Notes: a model not told the origin generated them from the letters alone. 64,000 bases of DNA from Pseudomonas sp. GM79 (GCF_000282495.1 NZ_AKJE01000025.1:1-64000); one strand, 5' to 3'. Counted from the stretch's first letter, positions 8,985-19,397 are shown. A program made the numbers and translations.

Positions 8985-9050
8985 CATCGCGGGCAAGCCT
9001 CGCTCCTACAGGACTTGCGAAAACCCTGTGGGAGCGGGCTTGCCCGCGAA
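8985..9050. repeat. REP pair (class A, one degenerate)
   Basis: A degenerate reverse copy at about 8985-9010 (with CTCCTACAG instead of CTCCCACAG) faces a forward copy at 9028-9050, giving an inverted pair downstream of the YbaK-type gene. Confidence 0.75.
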
Positions 9051-9099
9051 TAGCCGCACCGCGGTCACCCATCCAATAAGCGATCACAAGGAGCCCGAC

Positions 9100-9345
9100 A
9101 TGGAATCCCCAACCCACAGCCTCCCATCCCTGTTCAAACAACTCGGCCTGCCGGATGACGCCGAAAGCATCGATAAATTCATCGCTACCCATTCACCGCT
9201 CAAACCCGAACTGCACCTGGCGGACGCGTTCTTCTGGAGCGAGAGCCAGGCAGAGTTGCTGCGTGAGGAGATTCTGGATGATGCGGATTGGGCGGAGGTG
9301 GTGGATCAGCTGGATGTGCTGTTGAGGAAGGGGCGGGGGGTGTAA
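9100..9345 (+). CDS. DUF2789 family small protein
   Basis: This 81-residue acidic protein starts at an ATG 7 nt after AAGGAG. The segments LPSLFKQLGLPDD, FIATHSPL and HLADAFFWSESQAELLREEIL match the DUF2789 family found in Pseudomonas and relatives. No function is known. It is followed closely by the convergent toxin gene. Confidence 0.82.
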   Translation: MESPTHSLPSLFKQLGLPDDAESIDKFIATHSPLKPELHLADAFFWSESQAELLREEILDDADWAEVVDQLDVLLRKGRGV

Positions 9346-9348
9346 CAA

Positions 9349-9630
9349 TCATCTTTCTGGTGGCCACTGTCGGGACGTATGCGCTAGAGCGAGTATCCAG
9401 ATCGCGTCTGGCCCCAGTTCATAAACGACACGATAGCTCTGATGTGGAATTAACTCGCGGGTACCTGCAATGATTCCGCCAGGGCCGCTTTCTGGGTATT
9501 GGGCAATGCGGGATATCGCGTCTTTGAAGCGATTGTCCATGTCGATGGCGGCTTGCGGGTTGACGGCATGCAGGTAATCCCAAATGTCTGCACGATCCTG
9601 TGCTGCTGTTGGCGTCCAGATTATCTTCAT
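9349..9630 (-). CDS. ParE/RelE-superfamily toxin
   Basis: The 93-residue basic protein (WTPTAAQDRADIWDYL, FKDAISRIAQYPESG, GTRELIPHQSYRVVYEL, ILALAHTSRQWP) has the ParE/RelE toxin fold signature, including the conserved C-terminal histidine segment. ParE toxins act on DNA gyrase; RelE toxins cut mRNA. Sequence alone favours the ParE branch. It overlaps the upstream antitoxin gene by four bases (ATGA), the standard coupled arrangement. Confidence 0.87.
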   Translation of the reverse strand: MKIIWTPTAAQDRADIWDYLHAVNPQAAIDMDNRFKDAISRIAQYPESGPGGIIAGTRELIPHQSYRVVYELGPDAIWILALAHTSRQWPPER

Positions 9631-9905
9631 TCTTGTATGGCTGCTCGCACTCGCCTGGCAGTGAATTCTGCTTCAACTTCCTCATTTGTCAGGCCATCCC
9701 CAGCGCGCATGGAAACTCGGGCCTTGTCGACCTTACGTTGCAGGAATGCTTCGTACTCGCGCGATTCTCGCTGGGTTTGAACGAATTGACGCATCATTTC
9801 CCTGACGATTTGAGAGGCAGGACGATGAGAAGCTTCTGCTTCGGCCATGAACTGTTCACGCAATTCGGGTTCGAGTTTCATCGTAAAAACGGCTTGTTTT
9901 GACAT
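9627..9905 (-). CDS. Ribbon-helix-helix antitoxin
   Basis: This 92-residue protein starts at the ATG at 9905, eight nt after GAGG; a TTG six bases further upstream is not needed. The N-terminal ~45 residues (FTMKLEPELREQFMAEAEAS, then SQIVREMMRQFV) fit a ribbon-helix-helix DNA-binding domain. The charged C-terminal half would bind and neutralise the toxin. It is first in the two-gene operon and likely autorepresses it through sites around 9912-9950. Confidence 0.85.
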   Translation of the reverse strand: MSKQAVFTMKLEPELREQFMAEAEASHRPASQIVREMMRQFVQTQRESREYEAFLQRKVDKARVSMRAGDGLTNEEVEAEFTARRVRAAIQE

Positions 9906-9935
9906 GTCCAAGTCCTCGGAATATGTACTGACGAA

Positions 9936-9943
9936 GTATATAC
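9936..9943. promoter_or_regulatory. Possible toxin-antitoxin operator palindrome
   Basis: GTATATAC is a perfect 8-bp palindrome 31 bp upstream of the antitoxin start, in a locally AT-rich stretch. Ribbon-helix-helix antitoxins commonly bind short palindromes like this. The assignment rests on position and symmetry only. Confidence 0.4.
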
Positions 9944-10137
9944 ATCTTCACTACATTCTTTGGTTCAAGCTTGTACACGTCACGACAGACGGACGTTCCT
10001 TGCATTGCGGCCGGGAAAGCGGACGAACGCAAGGGTCACACCCCGGCAAACCCTGAGGCCGTTGCTATGCTTTGACTTGATGGGGGCGCGTGGCGAACCC
10101 GTCGATCAAGGCTTGCGTTGATCATGGGGATCTAATA

Positions 10138-10773
10138 ATGAAAAACCCTTACGCTCCCGGCTTCTGGTGCGCCATTGCGGCATTGGTTTTGCTGTCGGCC
10201 ACCTATTTCTACGGCGTCATGCTGGCCCACCAACTCGACACGGCGCTGATATTCCTCGACAGCGCGGCGGCGTTGATCGCCGTGATGGCTATCGTGGTGG
10301 TCGCCTGGGCTTCATTACAGAACCAGCGCATCAAGAAGCGACAACTTGAACAAGGCAAGACCCTGGTGCTGATCTGGGACACCAAGGTGGCTTTGCGTCG
10401 CGTCGAAACGGTGTTCGACCGGTATTTCTGGGGCAGTTACTGGCAACCGGGGCGCACGTTCCAGGAAGTCATGGGCGAACTCACCGGCACGCCGCTGGAA
10501 AAAAGCCTCGAAACCTTGAAAAAACAATGCCTGGCGCTGGACAAGCAAGTGGCCGATGAAGGGTGGCACTGGCTCAACAATGCGCGAGAGCTGTCCGATG
10601 TCGCCAACGCCATGGCCCGTGAACGCTATCAGCTGGATTTCTGCGACCCGCGCGCGGAAGTGACCGGCGGGGCGGTGATTAATCGGGATTTTGAAGTGCT
10701 GGTGTATACGTGGACCGCACGGTTGAAAAGCTTCGATCATCAGCTTGATGAAATTGAAGTGCAGTATTCGTGA
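10138..10773 (+). CDS. Uncharacterised two-helix membrane protein
   Basis: The ATG at 10138 follows GGGGATC and directly precedes a hydrophobic N terminus; an in-frame start 48 bp upstream would add a soluble leader. The 211-residue product has two membrane helices (about residues 8-29 and 39-61), then a soluble domain with KKRQLEQGKTLVLIWDTK, conserved-looking Trp residues and a helical C terminus. I do not recognise the family. It stands alone between the toxin-antitoxin pair and a REP pair. Confidence 0.75.
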   Translation: MKNPYAPGFWCAIAALVLLSATYFYGVMLAHQLDTALIFLDSAAALIAVMAIVVVAWASLQNQRIKKRQLEQGKTLVLIWDTKVALRRVETVFDRYFWGSYWQPGRTFQEVMGELTGTPLEKSLETLKKQCLALDKQVADEGWHWLNNARELSDVANAMARERYQLDFCDPRAEVTGGAVINRDFEVLVYTWTARLKSFDHQLDEIEVQYS

Positions 10774-10797
10774 ATTGAGGTTGGCTGGACTGACGCC

Positions 10798-10861
10798 TTC
10801 GCGAGCAAGCCCGCTCCCACATTGGAATGCGTTCCCCTGTGGGAGCGGGCTTGCTCGCGAA
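10798..10861. repeat. REP inverted pair (class A)
   Basis: A reverse copy at 10798-10820 and a forward copy at 10839-10861 form a hairpin-capable pair 25 bp downstream of the membrane-protein gene. The rest of the 299-bp gap up to 11072 holds no recognisable gene. Confidence 0.88.
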
Positions 10862-11072
10862 GGCGATCGGATAGTCACCGAAACTCTCGACCCTTGCCAG
10901 TTGTCCACAGGCAGCCACATCCCCTGGACACTCTTTCACCTTTAATCATTGGGCCGCTTTGCGGAGCAAATGCTAATCTCCACCCCACTTCCAGCGCAGT
11001 CGGAACCGTAACCCGCCATGGGTTCAGGGAAGACGACCACACTTTCAACAACGGACATTGAACGGATACTTC

Positions 11073-12584
11073 ATGAATAAATCAGCAGGCGTGCTACTAG
11101 GAATTGTCGTGGCCATCGGTGCAATCAGCGCTGGCGGTGCGTGGTACACCGGCAGCAAACTCGACGGGGTGCTGACCACCTCGATCGCCGACGCCAACAA
11201 AGAGCTGCAAGCCGCGCTGGCAGGTTCCAACGGCACGGCGTCGCTGGAACTGGTGTCGCTGGATCGCCATGTATTCAGCAGCACCGCGCACTACCGCCTC
11301 AAGGGCGAAGGCGAAATGTTTGGTGAAGCACCGGTCGAGTTGCTGTTCGTCGACCGCATCGAACACGGTCCGCTGCCGTTCTCACGCCTGGTGTCGCTGA
11401 AGTGGTTGCCGGTCCTGGCGACCAGTCACTACGAGCTGGAAAAGACCCCACTGACCGAAAAGTGGTTCGCTGCCGCCAAGGACAAATCCCCGGTCAAAGG
11501 CGTGGTTAACATCGGCTACGACAATTCCACCAAGGGCACCCTCGAGTTTCTACCGCTGGAAACAGCACTGGATGATAAATCCAATCTGACCTTTTCCGGT
11601 ATGAAACTCGATGTAGCCGCCAGTGCCCAGGCGCAAAAGGTCAAGGCAGACGGTTATATGGACAGCCTGAAGCTGACCACCGTGGCTGAAGATCAGACCC
11701 CGGTGCAGGTCGAGCTCAATGGCTTGACCGTGGCCAGTAACCTGAACAAAAGCACGTACGGCTATTACACCGGCGAAAACACCGTCGTGCTGACCAGCAG
11801 CAAAACCACCTTCGGCGCCAAGCAATCGGTACTCGGCGTCAAGAACTTTGAAATGAAGAACCAGACCGAGGAAACGGGTACCAACGCTTCGGGGCGTGCC
11901 GATTACAAAGTCGGTGAAGTGTCCTTGAACGGCAAGGTTATCGGCTCTGCGAAGATGGCCATGAGCCTGAAAAATCTCGACATCCCGTCAACGATGTCGC
12001 TGATGCAGATCTACCAGACCAAACTGCAACCCTACGAAAGGGCCGCCGCTGAAGCCGCTGCCGCCGGTGAACCGGCGCCGGAGCTGAACCTGACCCCGGC
12101 TGAAGAGGCTCAGGTCAAGACCGGCCTGGAGAAACTGCTGGCCGCAGGTCCCCAAGTGGCCCTGGAAAACCTGTCGTTCAACACCAGCAACGGCGAAAGC
12201 CGCGCCAACCTGGTGCTGGACCTGACCAAACCGCAGTCCATGGACCTGCCGCCAGACCAGTTGGTCAAGCAATTGATCGCGCTGCTGGACTTCAACCTCT
12301 TGGTGTCCAAGCCAATGCTGGTTGACGTGCTTACCGTGCAATCGCAAATCGACGGCCAGACCGACGCCAAGCTCATTGCCGATCAGGCGAGCGCAACCGC
12401 CGACATGTTCAGCAGCATGGCGGTGGGCACGCAACTGGCGAAACTGGACGGTAACAACGTCGTCACCAAGCTGCACTACGCCAACAATCAGGTGGACTTC
12501 AACGGCCAGAAAATGACCCTCGAGGAATTTGTCGGCTTCGTGATGAGCAAACTCGGTGGCACGGGCGACGTCAGCATCCAGTAA
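11073..12584 (+). CDS. YdgA-like DUF945 protein
   Basis: The 503-residue protein has an N-terminal membrane anchor (GVLLGIVVAIGAISAGGAWYTG) followed by a long periplasmic region of the DUF945/YdgA family. Typical segments are ELVSLDRHVFSSTAHYRL, VELLFVDRIEHGPLPFSRL and LKNLDIPSTMSLMQIYQ. The ATG at 11073 is preferred over a TTG 15 bp upstream. It is monocistronic and ends at a strong terminator. The molecular function is unknown in the family. Confidence 0.87.
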   Translation: MNKSAGVLLGIVVAIGAISAGGAWYTGSKLDGVLTTSIADANKELQAALAGSNGTASLELVSLDRHVFSSTAHYRLKGEGEMFGEAPVELLFVDRIEHGPLPFSRLVSLKWLPVLATSHYELEKTPLTEKWFAAAKDKSPVKGVVNIGYDNSTKGTLEFLPLETALDDKSNLTFSGMKLDVAASAQAQKVKADGYMDSLKLTTVAEDQTPVQVELNGLTVASNLNKSTYGYYTGENTVVLTSSKTTFGAKQSVLGVKNFEMKNQTEETGTNASGRADYKVGEVSLNGKVIGSAKMAMSLKNLDIPSTMSLMQIYQTKLQPYERAAAEAAAAGEPAPELNLTPAEEAQVKTGLEKLLAAGPQVALENLSFNTSNGESRANLVLDLTKPQSMDLPPDQLVKQLIALLDFNLLVSKPMLVDVLTVQSQIDGQTDAKLIADQASATADMFSSMAVGTQLAKLDGNNVVTKLHYANNQVDFNGQKMTLEEFVGFVMSKLGGTGDVSIQ

Positions 12585-12603
12585 AAACTACAGGCTTCAA
12601 CAC

Positions 12604-12642
12604 AACGCCTGGCCTCTGCAATACGCAGACGCCGGGCGTTTT
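12604..12642 (+). terminator. Rho-independent terminator of the DUF945 gene
   Basis: AACGCCTGGCCTCTGC (12604-12619) pairs with GCAGACGCCGGGCGTT around a 5-nt loop, giving about 15 pairs with one mismatch and one wobble. A TTTT run follows. Confidence 0.85.
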
Positions 12643-12712
12643 GCTGTCTGGGTTTTCGAAACGGGGAGAGGGGGGAGGAGGTTCCAATGCCAGTCAGTCA
12701 AGCGCAATCCAT

Positions 12713-12800
12713 GTGGGAGCGGGCTTGCTCGCGAAGGCGTCGTGTCAGTCAATATCAATGTCTACTAACAGACCGCTTTCGCGAGCAAGCCCGCTCCCAC
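12713..12800. repeat. REP inverted pair (class A)
   Basis: A forward copy at 12713-12735 and a reverse copy at 12778-12800 flank a 42-bp spacer that is itself partly symmetrical (GTCAGTCAATATCAATG area). This occupies most of the gap upstream of pgaA. Confidence 0.88.
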
Positions 12801-12857
12801 AGGTTCTGCATCTTGACTGACTGGCATTGAGAGAAGGCCCGAGCACCACGAATCTGA

Positions 12858-12899
12858 ACAATTATTGTGCGCTGAATAGTTGACTTCGCTTGCATGCAA
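12858..12899. promoter_or_regulatory. Palindromes upstream of pgaA
   Basis: ACAATTATTGT (12858-12868) and TTGCATGCAA (12890-12899) are perfect palindromes about 100-145 bp before pgaA in the only AT-rich part of the gap. They are plausible operator sites for the pga operon, but no known regulator consensus is matched. No convincing -35/-10 pair was found. Confidence 0.35.
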
Positions 12900-13001
12900 A
12901 ACTGCGTCGATAAAGCCTGGCCGGGTCTTTCGATCCGGCTTTCCGCTACGAATGGGCAAGGGGACATTGCGACCCGGCTGGCCATGTAAGGATGCTGACG
13001 A

Positions 13002-15482
13002 ATGCCGTGTATTGCTGGTCCCTTTATTCATCGTGGTTTACGCCCCTTGTTTCGCGTTGCGCTGTGCGGCCAATTGCTGTGGCCGGTGCTGGCGTTCGCC
13101 GATACGCCTTATGACCAAATGGTTCGCGATGCACGAGCCGGCAACTACACGCCTGCGCTGGCTGTATTGCGCCAGGTGCCAGTCAACCAGGCCACCACCG
13201 GCCAGATCAGCGATCACTTGCAGATCGCCAGCTGGGCAGGCCTGGACGCTGAAGTGGTTTGGGTCTATGAAACCCAGGGGCACAATCGGGCGTTGCCGGT
13301 TCAGGCCCTGACCGCCACCGCGCGTGCCTATCGCAACCTCAAGCGCTGGGACTCGGCGACCCAGGTGTACAACAAGGCTCTGGCCCTTGACCCGAAAAAT
13401 GCCGACCTGCAGCTGGGGTTGGCGATGACCCAGGCCGACGCCGGTAAGCCTGACGAGGCGGTTGCCCGCGCCAAGGCTCTGGTGGCGGCGAAACCGGATG
13501 ACCCTTCCCGCCGCTTGGCCCTGGCGTACGCCTTGACCCGCGCCGGTGCCACCTACGACGCATTGTTTGAATACGACCAGGCTTTCATCCGCGCCGGCAG
13601 CAAGCCCGACGTCGCTCGGGAATACGTGATTGCCCTGCAACGCGCCCGCCTGCCGGAACCGGCCTTGCGCCTGGCGCATCAGCGGCCGGGATTGCTGGAT
13701 CCGGTCACGCTGCGACGTCTTGAAGGTGATCTGGCCGCAGAACGCGTGCGGCTGGCCGAGCTGGCCACCCGCAGCGAAAAAGAACGTTATCTGATCGCTG
13801 ATCGGGCTCTGGCCGATTACGACCAGTTGCTGACGACCTGGACGCCGGATCCTCAGGCCCACGATGACGTCATCCGCTGGCGAATCGATCGCATGGGCGC
13901 CCTCAAGGCCCGCGCGCGCACCGCTGATGTGATCGCCGAATACCAGAAATTGCTCGCCGAAGGTGTGAAGATTCCGACCTATGCCTTGCGTTGGGTGGCG
14001 TCGTCTTATCTGGACCAGCGTCAGCCAGAAATCGCCACCGATTTGTATCGTCAGGTGCTGGTCGCGCCGGATGCCGATGTCGGCGACCGTCTGGAAGACA
14101 GTACCGCGCTCTATTACGCCTTGCTCGAAAGCGATAAGGCCGATGAGGCACGTCAGGTCGCCGAGGACTTGGCCAAGACCCAGAAGCCACGGATCGAGCT
14201 CAAGGGCTTGCCGGTGGGTAATCCCAACGATGAATGGATGGACGCGCAGCAACTCGCTGCCCAGGCCGGCACCTACGGCGCTGATCTGCCGTCGGGTGAG
14301 CAGCGTTTGCAGACGCTGGTGGATCAGGCCCCGGGCAACCTCGGCCTGCGTCTGGCCCAGGCCGATCTGTACCTGGCCCGGGACTGGCCCCGGCGCGCCG
14401 AGAATCAGCTCAAGGAAACCGAGAGCATGGCGCCGCGGGACATCGGGCTGGAAGTTGCGCAAGGTCACACCGCCATGGATCTGCAGGAATGGCGGCAGAT
14501 GGATGCGCTGACCGACGATGTGGTCGCGCGTTTTCCGGGCAACCGTCAGGTCCAGCGTTTGCAGCGCCAGCGTGCGGTCCATGACATGGCCGAGCTGCGG
14601 GTGGAGGCCTACGGCGGCAAGAGTTATGGCGGGGGCAACGGCGACGCCGGGGCGGTCAACGGCAGTCGCGATTTCGGCATCGAAACCACGCTGTACAGCC
14701 CGCCCATCGATGAAGACTGGCGCGTGTTCGCCGGTGTCGGTTACGCCACCGGCGACTTCCAGGAAGGCACCGGCCACCATCGTTTTCAGCGCGTCGGGCT
14801 AGAACGCCGGACTCGCGATATGACCCTGGAGGCGGAAGTCTCCAACCATTCCTATGGCTTCGGTGACAAACAGGGCGCGCGCCTGGCGATTGCCCGAGAC
14901 ATCGACGATCACTGGCAGTACGGCGGCAGCCTCGAATACCTGTCGGCGCAAACGCCGTTGCGGGCCTTGAACAGCGACATCACCGCCAACGGCGGCAGCG
15001 GTTTCATCCGTTGGCGCGCCAATGAGAGCCGCGAGTGGAGGCTGGCGGTCAGCCCCTCGCACTTCAGTGACGGCAACAACCGTGTCGAAGCCTTGCTCAC
15101 CGGTCGCGAGGGTGTTTACCGCGCGCCGGGGTTGCAGGTCGACCTCGGCCTGGAGGTCGGCACCAGCCATAACTCCAAGTCCGACGACGTGCCGTATTTC
15201 AACCCCAAATCCGACTTCAGCGTGCTGCCGACGGTGAACGTCAATCACGTGCTCTACCACCGCTACGAAACCTCCTGGAGCCAGCAGTTCCAGGCCGGTG
15301 CGGGCACCTATAGCCAGCGCGATCACGGGACCGGCGGCGTCGGCCTGTTGGGTTACGGCCAGCGCTACAGCTGGAACGACGTATTCGAGGTGGGCGGCCT
15401 GCTGAGCGTGATCAACCGGCCTTATGACGGCGACCGCGAAACCGATCTGCGCCTGCTCGTCGACCTCACTTACCGCTTCTAG
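13002..15482 (+). CDS. pgaA: PgaA, PNAG export porin
   Basis: This 826-residue protein (E. coli PgaA is of similar size) begins with a signal peptide cut after PVLAFA. The N-terminal half (about residues 35-515) consists of TPR-like helical repeats (ARAGNYTPALAVLRQ, YNKALALDPKNADLQLGLAM). The C-terminal ~310 residues alternate as an outer-membrane beta-barrel and end in LRLLVDLTYRF, with the terminal aromatic typical of barrels. It exports poly-beta-1,6-N-acetylglucosamine across the outer membrane. It is the first gene of pgaABCD and is separated from pgaB by 12 bp. Confidence 0.95.
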   Translation: MPCIAGPFIHRGLRPLFRVALCGQLLWPVLAFADTPYDQMVRDARAGNYTPALAVLRQVPVNQATTGQISDHLQIASWAGLDAEVVWVYETQGHNRALPVQALTATARAYRNLKRWDSATQVYNKALALDPKNADLQLGLAMTQADAGKPDEAVARAKALVAAKPDDPSRRLALAYALTRAGATYDALFEYDQAFIRAGSKPDVAREYVIALQRARLPEPALRLAHQRPGLLDPVTLRRLEGDLAAERVRLAELATRSEKERYLIADRALADYDQLLTTWTPDPQAHDDVIRWRIDRMGALKARARTADVIAEYQKLLAEGVKIPTYALRWVASSYLDQRQPEIATDLYRQVLVAPDADVGDRLEDSTALYYALLESDKADEARQVAEDLAKTQKPRIELKGLPVGNPNDEWMDAQQLAAQAGTYGADLPSGEQRLQTLVDQAPGNLGLRLAQADLYLARDWPRRAENQLKETESMAPRDIGLEVAQGHTAMDLQEWRQMDALTDDVVARFPGNRQVQRLQRQRAVHDMAELRVEAYGGKSYGGGNGDAGAVNGSRDFGIETTLYSPPIDEDWRVFAGVGYATGDFQEGTGHHRFQRVGLERRTRDMTLEAEVSNHSYGFGDKQGARLAIARDIDDHWQYGGSLEYLSAQTPLRALNSDITANGGSGFIRWRANESREWRLAVSPSHFSDGNNRVEALLTGREGVYRAPGLQVDLGLEVGTSHNSKSDDVPYFNPKSDFSVLPTVNVNHVLYHRYETSWSQQFQAGAGTYSQRDHGTGGVGLLGYGQRYSWNDVFEVGGLLSVINRPYDGDRETDLRLLVDLTYRF

Positions 15483-15494
15483 AAGAGTTTGAAG

Positions 15495-17492
15495 ATGCCT
15501 TTTATTTCGCGTTTCATCCTTTTGCTGGGAGTGCTGTTGATCAGCGCCTGCGCCCAGCAAGCCCCGGCCTTCGCACCGCCGTCCGAACGTCCGATGCCGG
15601 CCAATGAAAAGCCGTGGCCGAAAAACCACGTACTCGGAATCGCTTACCACGATGTCGAAGACCGTGACCCCGATCAGGCGGTGGTGGCCGTGCGCACCGA
15701 GCGTCTGCTCGAGCAACTGGCGTGGCTGCGGGAGAACAACTACAAGCCGGTCACCATCAACCAGATCATGGCCGCTCGCAACGGTGGCCCCGAGCTGCCG
15801 CCACGGGCGATCGTGTTGAGTTTCGACGATGGGTATTCGAGCTTCTACACCCGCGTTTTGCCGGTGCTGCGCGCCTATAACTGGCCCGCCTTGCTGGCGC
15901 CGGTCGGGGTATGGATCGATACGCCGCTGAACCAGCCGGTGGATTTCGCCGGTACACCGCGCAAGCGTTCGGACTTCCTGACCTGGGAGCAGATCCGGGA
16001 GATTTCCCGATCCGGCCTGGTGGAAATCGCCGCCCACACCGACGCCAACCACAAAGGCGTGTTGGCCAACCCGCAAGGCAACCTGCAACCGGCGGCCGCG
16101 ACCCGGCGCTATGACGCGGCTACCGGTCGCTATGAAACCGAAGCGCAATTCCAGGCCCGGATGCGCGCCGATGTGGCGGCCATCTCGGAGAAGATCCTCA
16201 AGGTCACCGGTTACAAACCGCGTGTCTGGGTCTGGCCCTATGGCGCGGCGGACGGCACCTCGCTGCAAGTGGTCAACGAGCAGGGTTATCAGATGGCCCT
16301 GACTCTGGAAGACGGCCTCGATGCCCTCGACAACCTGATGAGCAGCCCGCGCTTTCTGGTGGCCTCGGACCCGGATGGCGAACACTTCGCCAACAGCATC
16401 GTTTCGGTGCAGGCCGAATCGCCGATGCGAGTGGTGCATGTGGACCTGGACAACGTCTACGACCCGGACCCGGCCCAACAGGAAATCAACCTCGGCAAAC
16501 TGATCCAGCGCATGGCCGACATGGGCGCCAATACGGTGTTTCTGCAAGCCTTCGCCGACCCTGCCGGCGATGGCCTGGTGCACTCGCTGTACTTCCCCAA
16601 CCGGCACCTGCCGATGCGCGCCGATATCTTCGACCGCGTGGCCTGGCAGTTGCGCACTCGGGCTCAGGTCAAAGTCTATGCCTGGATGCCGGTGCTGAGT
16701 TTTGCCCTCGATTCGAAGCTGCCACGGGTCACTCGCTGGAACCCGAAAACCGGCGTCACCTCGATCGATCCGGACCAGTACAAGCGCTTGTCGCCATTCG
16801 ATCCGAACGTGCGGCGCATCATCGGTGAAATCTACGAAGACATGGCGCGCCTGACCTCGGTCGACGGCGTCCTCTATCACGATGACGCGGTGCTGTCGGA
16901 CTTCGAAGACGCCGGCCCTGAAGCCCTGAAGGTTTACGCCGCCAACGGTCTGCCGGGTTCGATTGCCGCCCTGCGTGACGATCCGGTCACCTTGCAACGC
17001 TGGACGCGGTTCAAGAGCCGCTACCTGATCGATTTCACTCACGAACTGACCGCCAAGGTTCGCGCCATTCGCGGCCCGCAAGTGAAAACGGCGCGCAATA
17101 TTTTCGCCGAGCCGATGCTCAACCCCGAGAGTGAAGCGTGGTTCGCGCAGAACCTCGACGACTTCCTGGGCGCCTACGACTGGACGGCGCCGATGGCCAT
17201 GCCACTCATGGAAAAACAGAGCCGCAAACAATCCGGCCCTTGGCTCGAAGCGCTGGTGGCAACGGTCAAATCGCGCCCCGGCGCACTCGAGCGCACGGTG
17301 TTCGAATTGCAGGCCCGTGACTGGACGAAAAAAACCGACGCCGACATCGACGGCGAACAGCTGGCTGACTGGATGGGCCGCCTCAAGCGTCAGGGCGCCA
17401 CCAGTTTTGGTTACTACCCGGACAACTTCCTCGAGAACCAGCCGGACCTGAAAACCGTGCGGCCCGCGCTCTCCAACAAGTGGAATCCATAA
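15495..17492 (+). CDS. pgaB: PgaB, PNAG N-deacetylase / glycoside hydrolase lipoprotein
   Basis: The ATG at 15495 opens a lipoprotein signal ([16 protein letters not shown]); a TTG two codons earlier is less likely. Of the 665 residues, the N-terminal NodB-type deacetylase domain carries the metal and catalytic motifs [11 protein letters not shown] and HTDANHKG and the WPYGAADGT segment. The C-terminal domain (about residues 300-660) is the GHL13 hydrolase domain ([45 protein letters not shown]). It partly deacetylates PNAG in the periplasm, which is needed for export. Length matches the family. Confidence 0.95.
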   Translation: MPFISRFILLLGVLLISACAQQAPAFAPPSERPMPANEKPWPKNHVLGIAYHDVEDRDPDQAVVAVRTERLLEQLAWLRENNYKPVTINQIMAARNGGPELPPRAIVLSFDDGYSSFYTRVLPVLRAYNWPALLAPVGVWIDTPLNQPVDFAGTPRKRSDFLTWEQIREISRSGLVEIAAHTDANHKGVLANPQGNLQPAAATRRYDAATGRYETEAQFQARMRADVAAISEKILKVTGYKPRVWVWPYGAADGTSLQVVNEQGYQMALTLEDGLDALDNLMSSPRFLVASDPDGEHFANSIVSVQAESPMRVVHVDLDNVYDPDPAQQEINLGKLIQRMADMGANTVFLQAFADPAGDGLVHSLYFPNRHLPMRADIFDRVAWQLRTRAQVKVYAWMPVLSFALDSKLPRVTRWNPKTGVTSIDPDQYKRLSPFDPNVRRIIGEIYEDMARLTSVDGVLYHDDAVLSDFEDAGPEALKVYAANGLPGSIAALRDDPVTLQRWTRFKSRYLIDFTHELTAKVRAIRGPQVKTARNIFAEPMLNPESEAWFAQNLDDFLGAYDWTAPMAMPLMEKQSRKQSGPWLEALVATVKSRPGALERTVFELQARDWTKKTDADIDGEQLADWMGRLKRQGATSFGYYPDNFLENQPDLKTVRPALSNKWNP

Positions 17493-17493
17493 C

Positions 17494-18849
17494 ATGCTGG
17501 ACAGACTTTTAGCCCTGCTGGTTCTGGCGATCGTCCTTGGGGTTCCCCTCGGGCTGATCTTTCTGCTCACCGGGCAATTCCTGATGGACTTCGTGTTCTT
17601 TTATCCACTGTTCATGTCGGGACTGTGGATCGCCGGCGGCCTGTATTTCTGGCTGCATTGGGAGCGGCACTGGCCGTGGCAGGACGATACTTTGCCGCCA
17701 GCGCTGGCCGGCGAACCGCTGATCTCGATCCTGATCCCTTGCTACAACGAAGGCGACAACGCGGCCGATACCATCCATGCGGCGCTGGCCCAGCATTACC
17801 CGAACATCGAAGTGATCGCGATCAACGACGGCTCCAAGGACAACACCGCCGCGGTGCTCGATGCACTGGCGGCGCAGGATCCGCGTCTGCGGGTGCTGCA
17901 CCTGGCGGAGAATCAGGGCAAGGCCGTGGCCCTGCGCATGGGCGCCATTGCGGCGCGCAGCGAGTATCTGGTGTGCATCGACGGCGACGCATTGCTGGCG
18001 CCGAACACCGCGGCGTATCTGGTGGCGCCGATGCTCGACAATGCGCGCCTCGGCGCCGTGACCGGCAACCCGCGAATCCGCACCCGTTCGACCTTGATCG
18101 GCCGCGTACAGGTCGGCGAGTTCTCGTCGATCATCGGCCTGATCAAGCGCACCCAACGGGTGTTCGGGCGGATCTTTACCGTCTCCGGGGTGATCGTCGC
18201 TTTCCGTCGCACGGCGCTGAACCGGGTCGGCTACTGGAGCCCGGACATGATCACCGAAGACATCGACATCAGTTGGAAGTTGCAACTGGATCACTGGAGC
18301 ATTTTCTACGAGCCCCGCGCGTTGTGCTGGATCCTCATGCCGGAAACCCTCGGCGGCCTGTGGAAACAGCGTCTGCGTTGGGCCCAGGGCGGCGCCGAGG
18401 TGCTGTTCAAAAACATCCGTGGCATCTGGCAATACCGCCATCGTTACCTCTGGCCGCTGCTGTTCGAATACTGCCTCTCCACCGGCTGGGCCTTCACCTT
18501 TCTGCTGTCGGTGATTTTCTGGGGCGTCGGCAAATTCATCGAGATGCCGCCCGCCATTGCCGTTGATCACCTGATGCCACCGGCCTTTACCGGACTGCTG
18601 TTGGCAGTGGTCTGTCTGGTGCAATTCGCGGTCAGCATCCTGATCGATCGCCGTTACGAAAAGGGCCTCGGCAAGACCATGTTCTGGGTGGTCTGGTATC
18701 CGCTGGTGTTCTGGCTCATCAGCCTGCTTACCACCCTGGTCAGCTTCCCGAAAGTGCTGTTCGGTCAACATCAGAAGCGCGCGCGTTGGGTCAGTCCGGA
18801 CCGGGGCATCAAGCCGCTGAATGACGATGAAGAGGAAGTCATCAAATGA
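17494..18849 (+). CDS. pgaC: PgaC, PNAG synthase glycosyltransferase (GT2)
   Basis: The start follows the pgaB stop by one base. The 451-residue inner-membrane processive GT2 enzyme has two N-terminal membrane helices, a catalytic domain ([43 protein letters not shown] and the acceptor-binding QRLRWAQGG), and C-terminal helices. It polymerises UDP-GlcNAc into PNAG together with PgaD and in many bacteria responds to c-di-GMP. Two GGDEF-type proteins are encoded later in the window, but no direct link to them is shown. Confidence 0.96.
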   Translation: MLDRLLALLVLAIVLGVPLGLIFLLTGQFLMDFVFFYPLFMSGLWIAGGLYFWLHWERHWPWQDDTLPPALAGEPLISILIPCYNEGDNAADTIHAALAQHYPNIEVIAINDGSKDNTAAVLDALAAQDPRLRVLHLAENQGKAVALRMGAIAARSEYLVCIDGDALLAPNTAAYLVAPMLDNARLGAVTGNPRIRTRSTLIGRVQVGEFSSIIGLIKRTQRVFGRIFTVSGVIVAFRRTALNRVGYWSPDMITEDIDISWKLQLDHWSIFYEPRALCWILMPETLGGLWKQRLRWAQGGAEVLFKNIRGIWQYRHRYLWPLLFEYCLSTGWAFTFLLSVIFWGVGKFIEMPPAIAVDHLMPPAFTGLLLAVVCLVQFAVSILIDRRYEKGLGKTMFWVVWYPLVFWLISLLTTLVSFPKVLFGQHQKRARWVSPDRGIKPLNDDEEEVIK

Positions 18850-19373
18850 AAATCATCAGAACCCGGCAGCGGCCCTTTCTGGTCGTGATCGATGTCTTTT
18901 TAACCGTGCTGGCCTGGGTCGGTCTGCTGTATTTACTGGTTCGGGGTTTGTGGCCGTTGGTCGATACCCATGACGGCCCGCGCATCGATGCGTCGTTTTT
19001 CGACGCCCTCGGCACGTTGCAGATTTACCTGTGGGTGGCGTTGTTGAACGCGGTGATCCTGATCACATGGGCGCGTTATCAACAGCGCAAAAGCAAGAGC
19101 TTCGCCCAGCGCCGTTTGCCGGCGCCGGTGGTGGATGATCAGGGGCTCAGCAAAAGCTTCAAGCTGACCGGCGACCGATTGGCGAAACTGCGCACGCCGG
19201 GCTCGATGACCATTCATAACGATCAGGATGGCGATGTCAGTCATGTCGTTACGCACTTCTTCCCGGTCGCCCCGGCTGACCTACCGCCGCCTTTGGCGCC
19301 GCTTGAGCATCCGCTGGTGATCCGCCTGTCAGCCGAAGATGACGATAACCGAGAGCCAATGAGCCACGTCTGA
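18846..19373 (+). CDS. pgaD: PgaD, accessory subunit of PNAG synthase
   Basis: The gene overlaps pgaC by ATGA. The 175-residue protein has two N-terminal membrane helices (about residues 12-34 and 57-76) followed by a cytoplasmic tail, as in PgaD. The family is poorly conserved in sequence, so the call rests on position, topology and size. The C-terminal tail of ~70 residues, Pro- and Asp-rich, is longer than in E. coli PgaD. Confidence 0.88.
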   Translation: MKIIRTRQRPFLVVIDVFLTVLAWVGLLYLLVRGLWPLVDTHDGPRIDASFFDALGTLQIYLWVALLNAVILITWARYQQRKSKSFAQRRLPAPVVDDQGLSKSFKLTGDRLAKLRTPGSMTIHNDQDGDVSHVVTHFFPVAPADLPPPLAPLEHPLVIRLSAEDDDNREPMSHV

Positions 19374-19397
19374 GCCCAGTGCATTGGCCGGCTCTAT

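Noticed and set aside
12713..12800. Short palindromic repeats considered as insertion-sequence ends or CRISPR
   Set aside because: They match the REP consensus found throughout the window, have no transposase between them and no regular spacers.
14799..17570. A 923-codon open frame on the minus strand opposite pgaA/pgaB
   Set aside because: It spans two genuine genes antisense, with biased composition and no recognisable domain.
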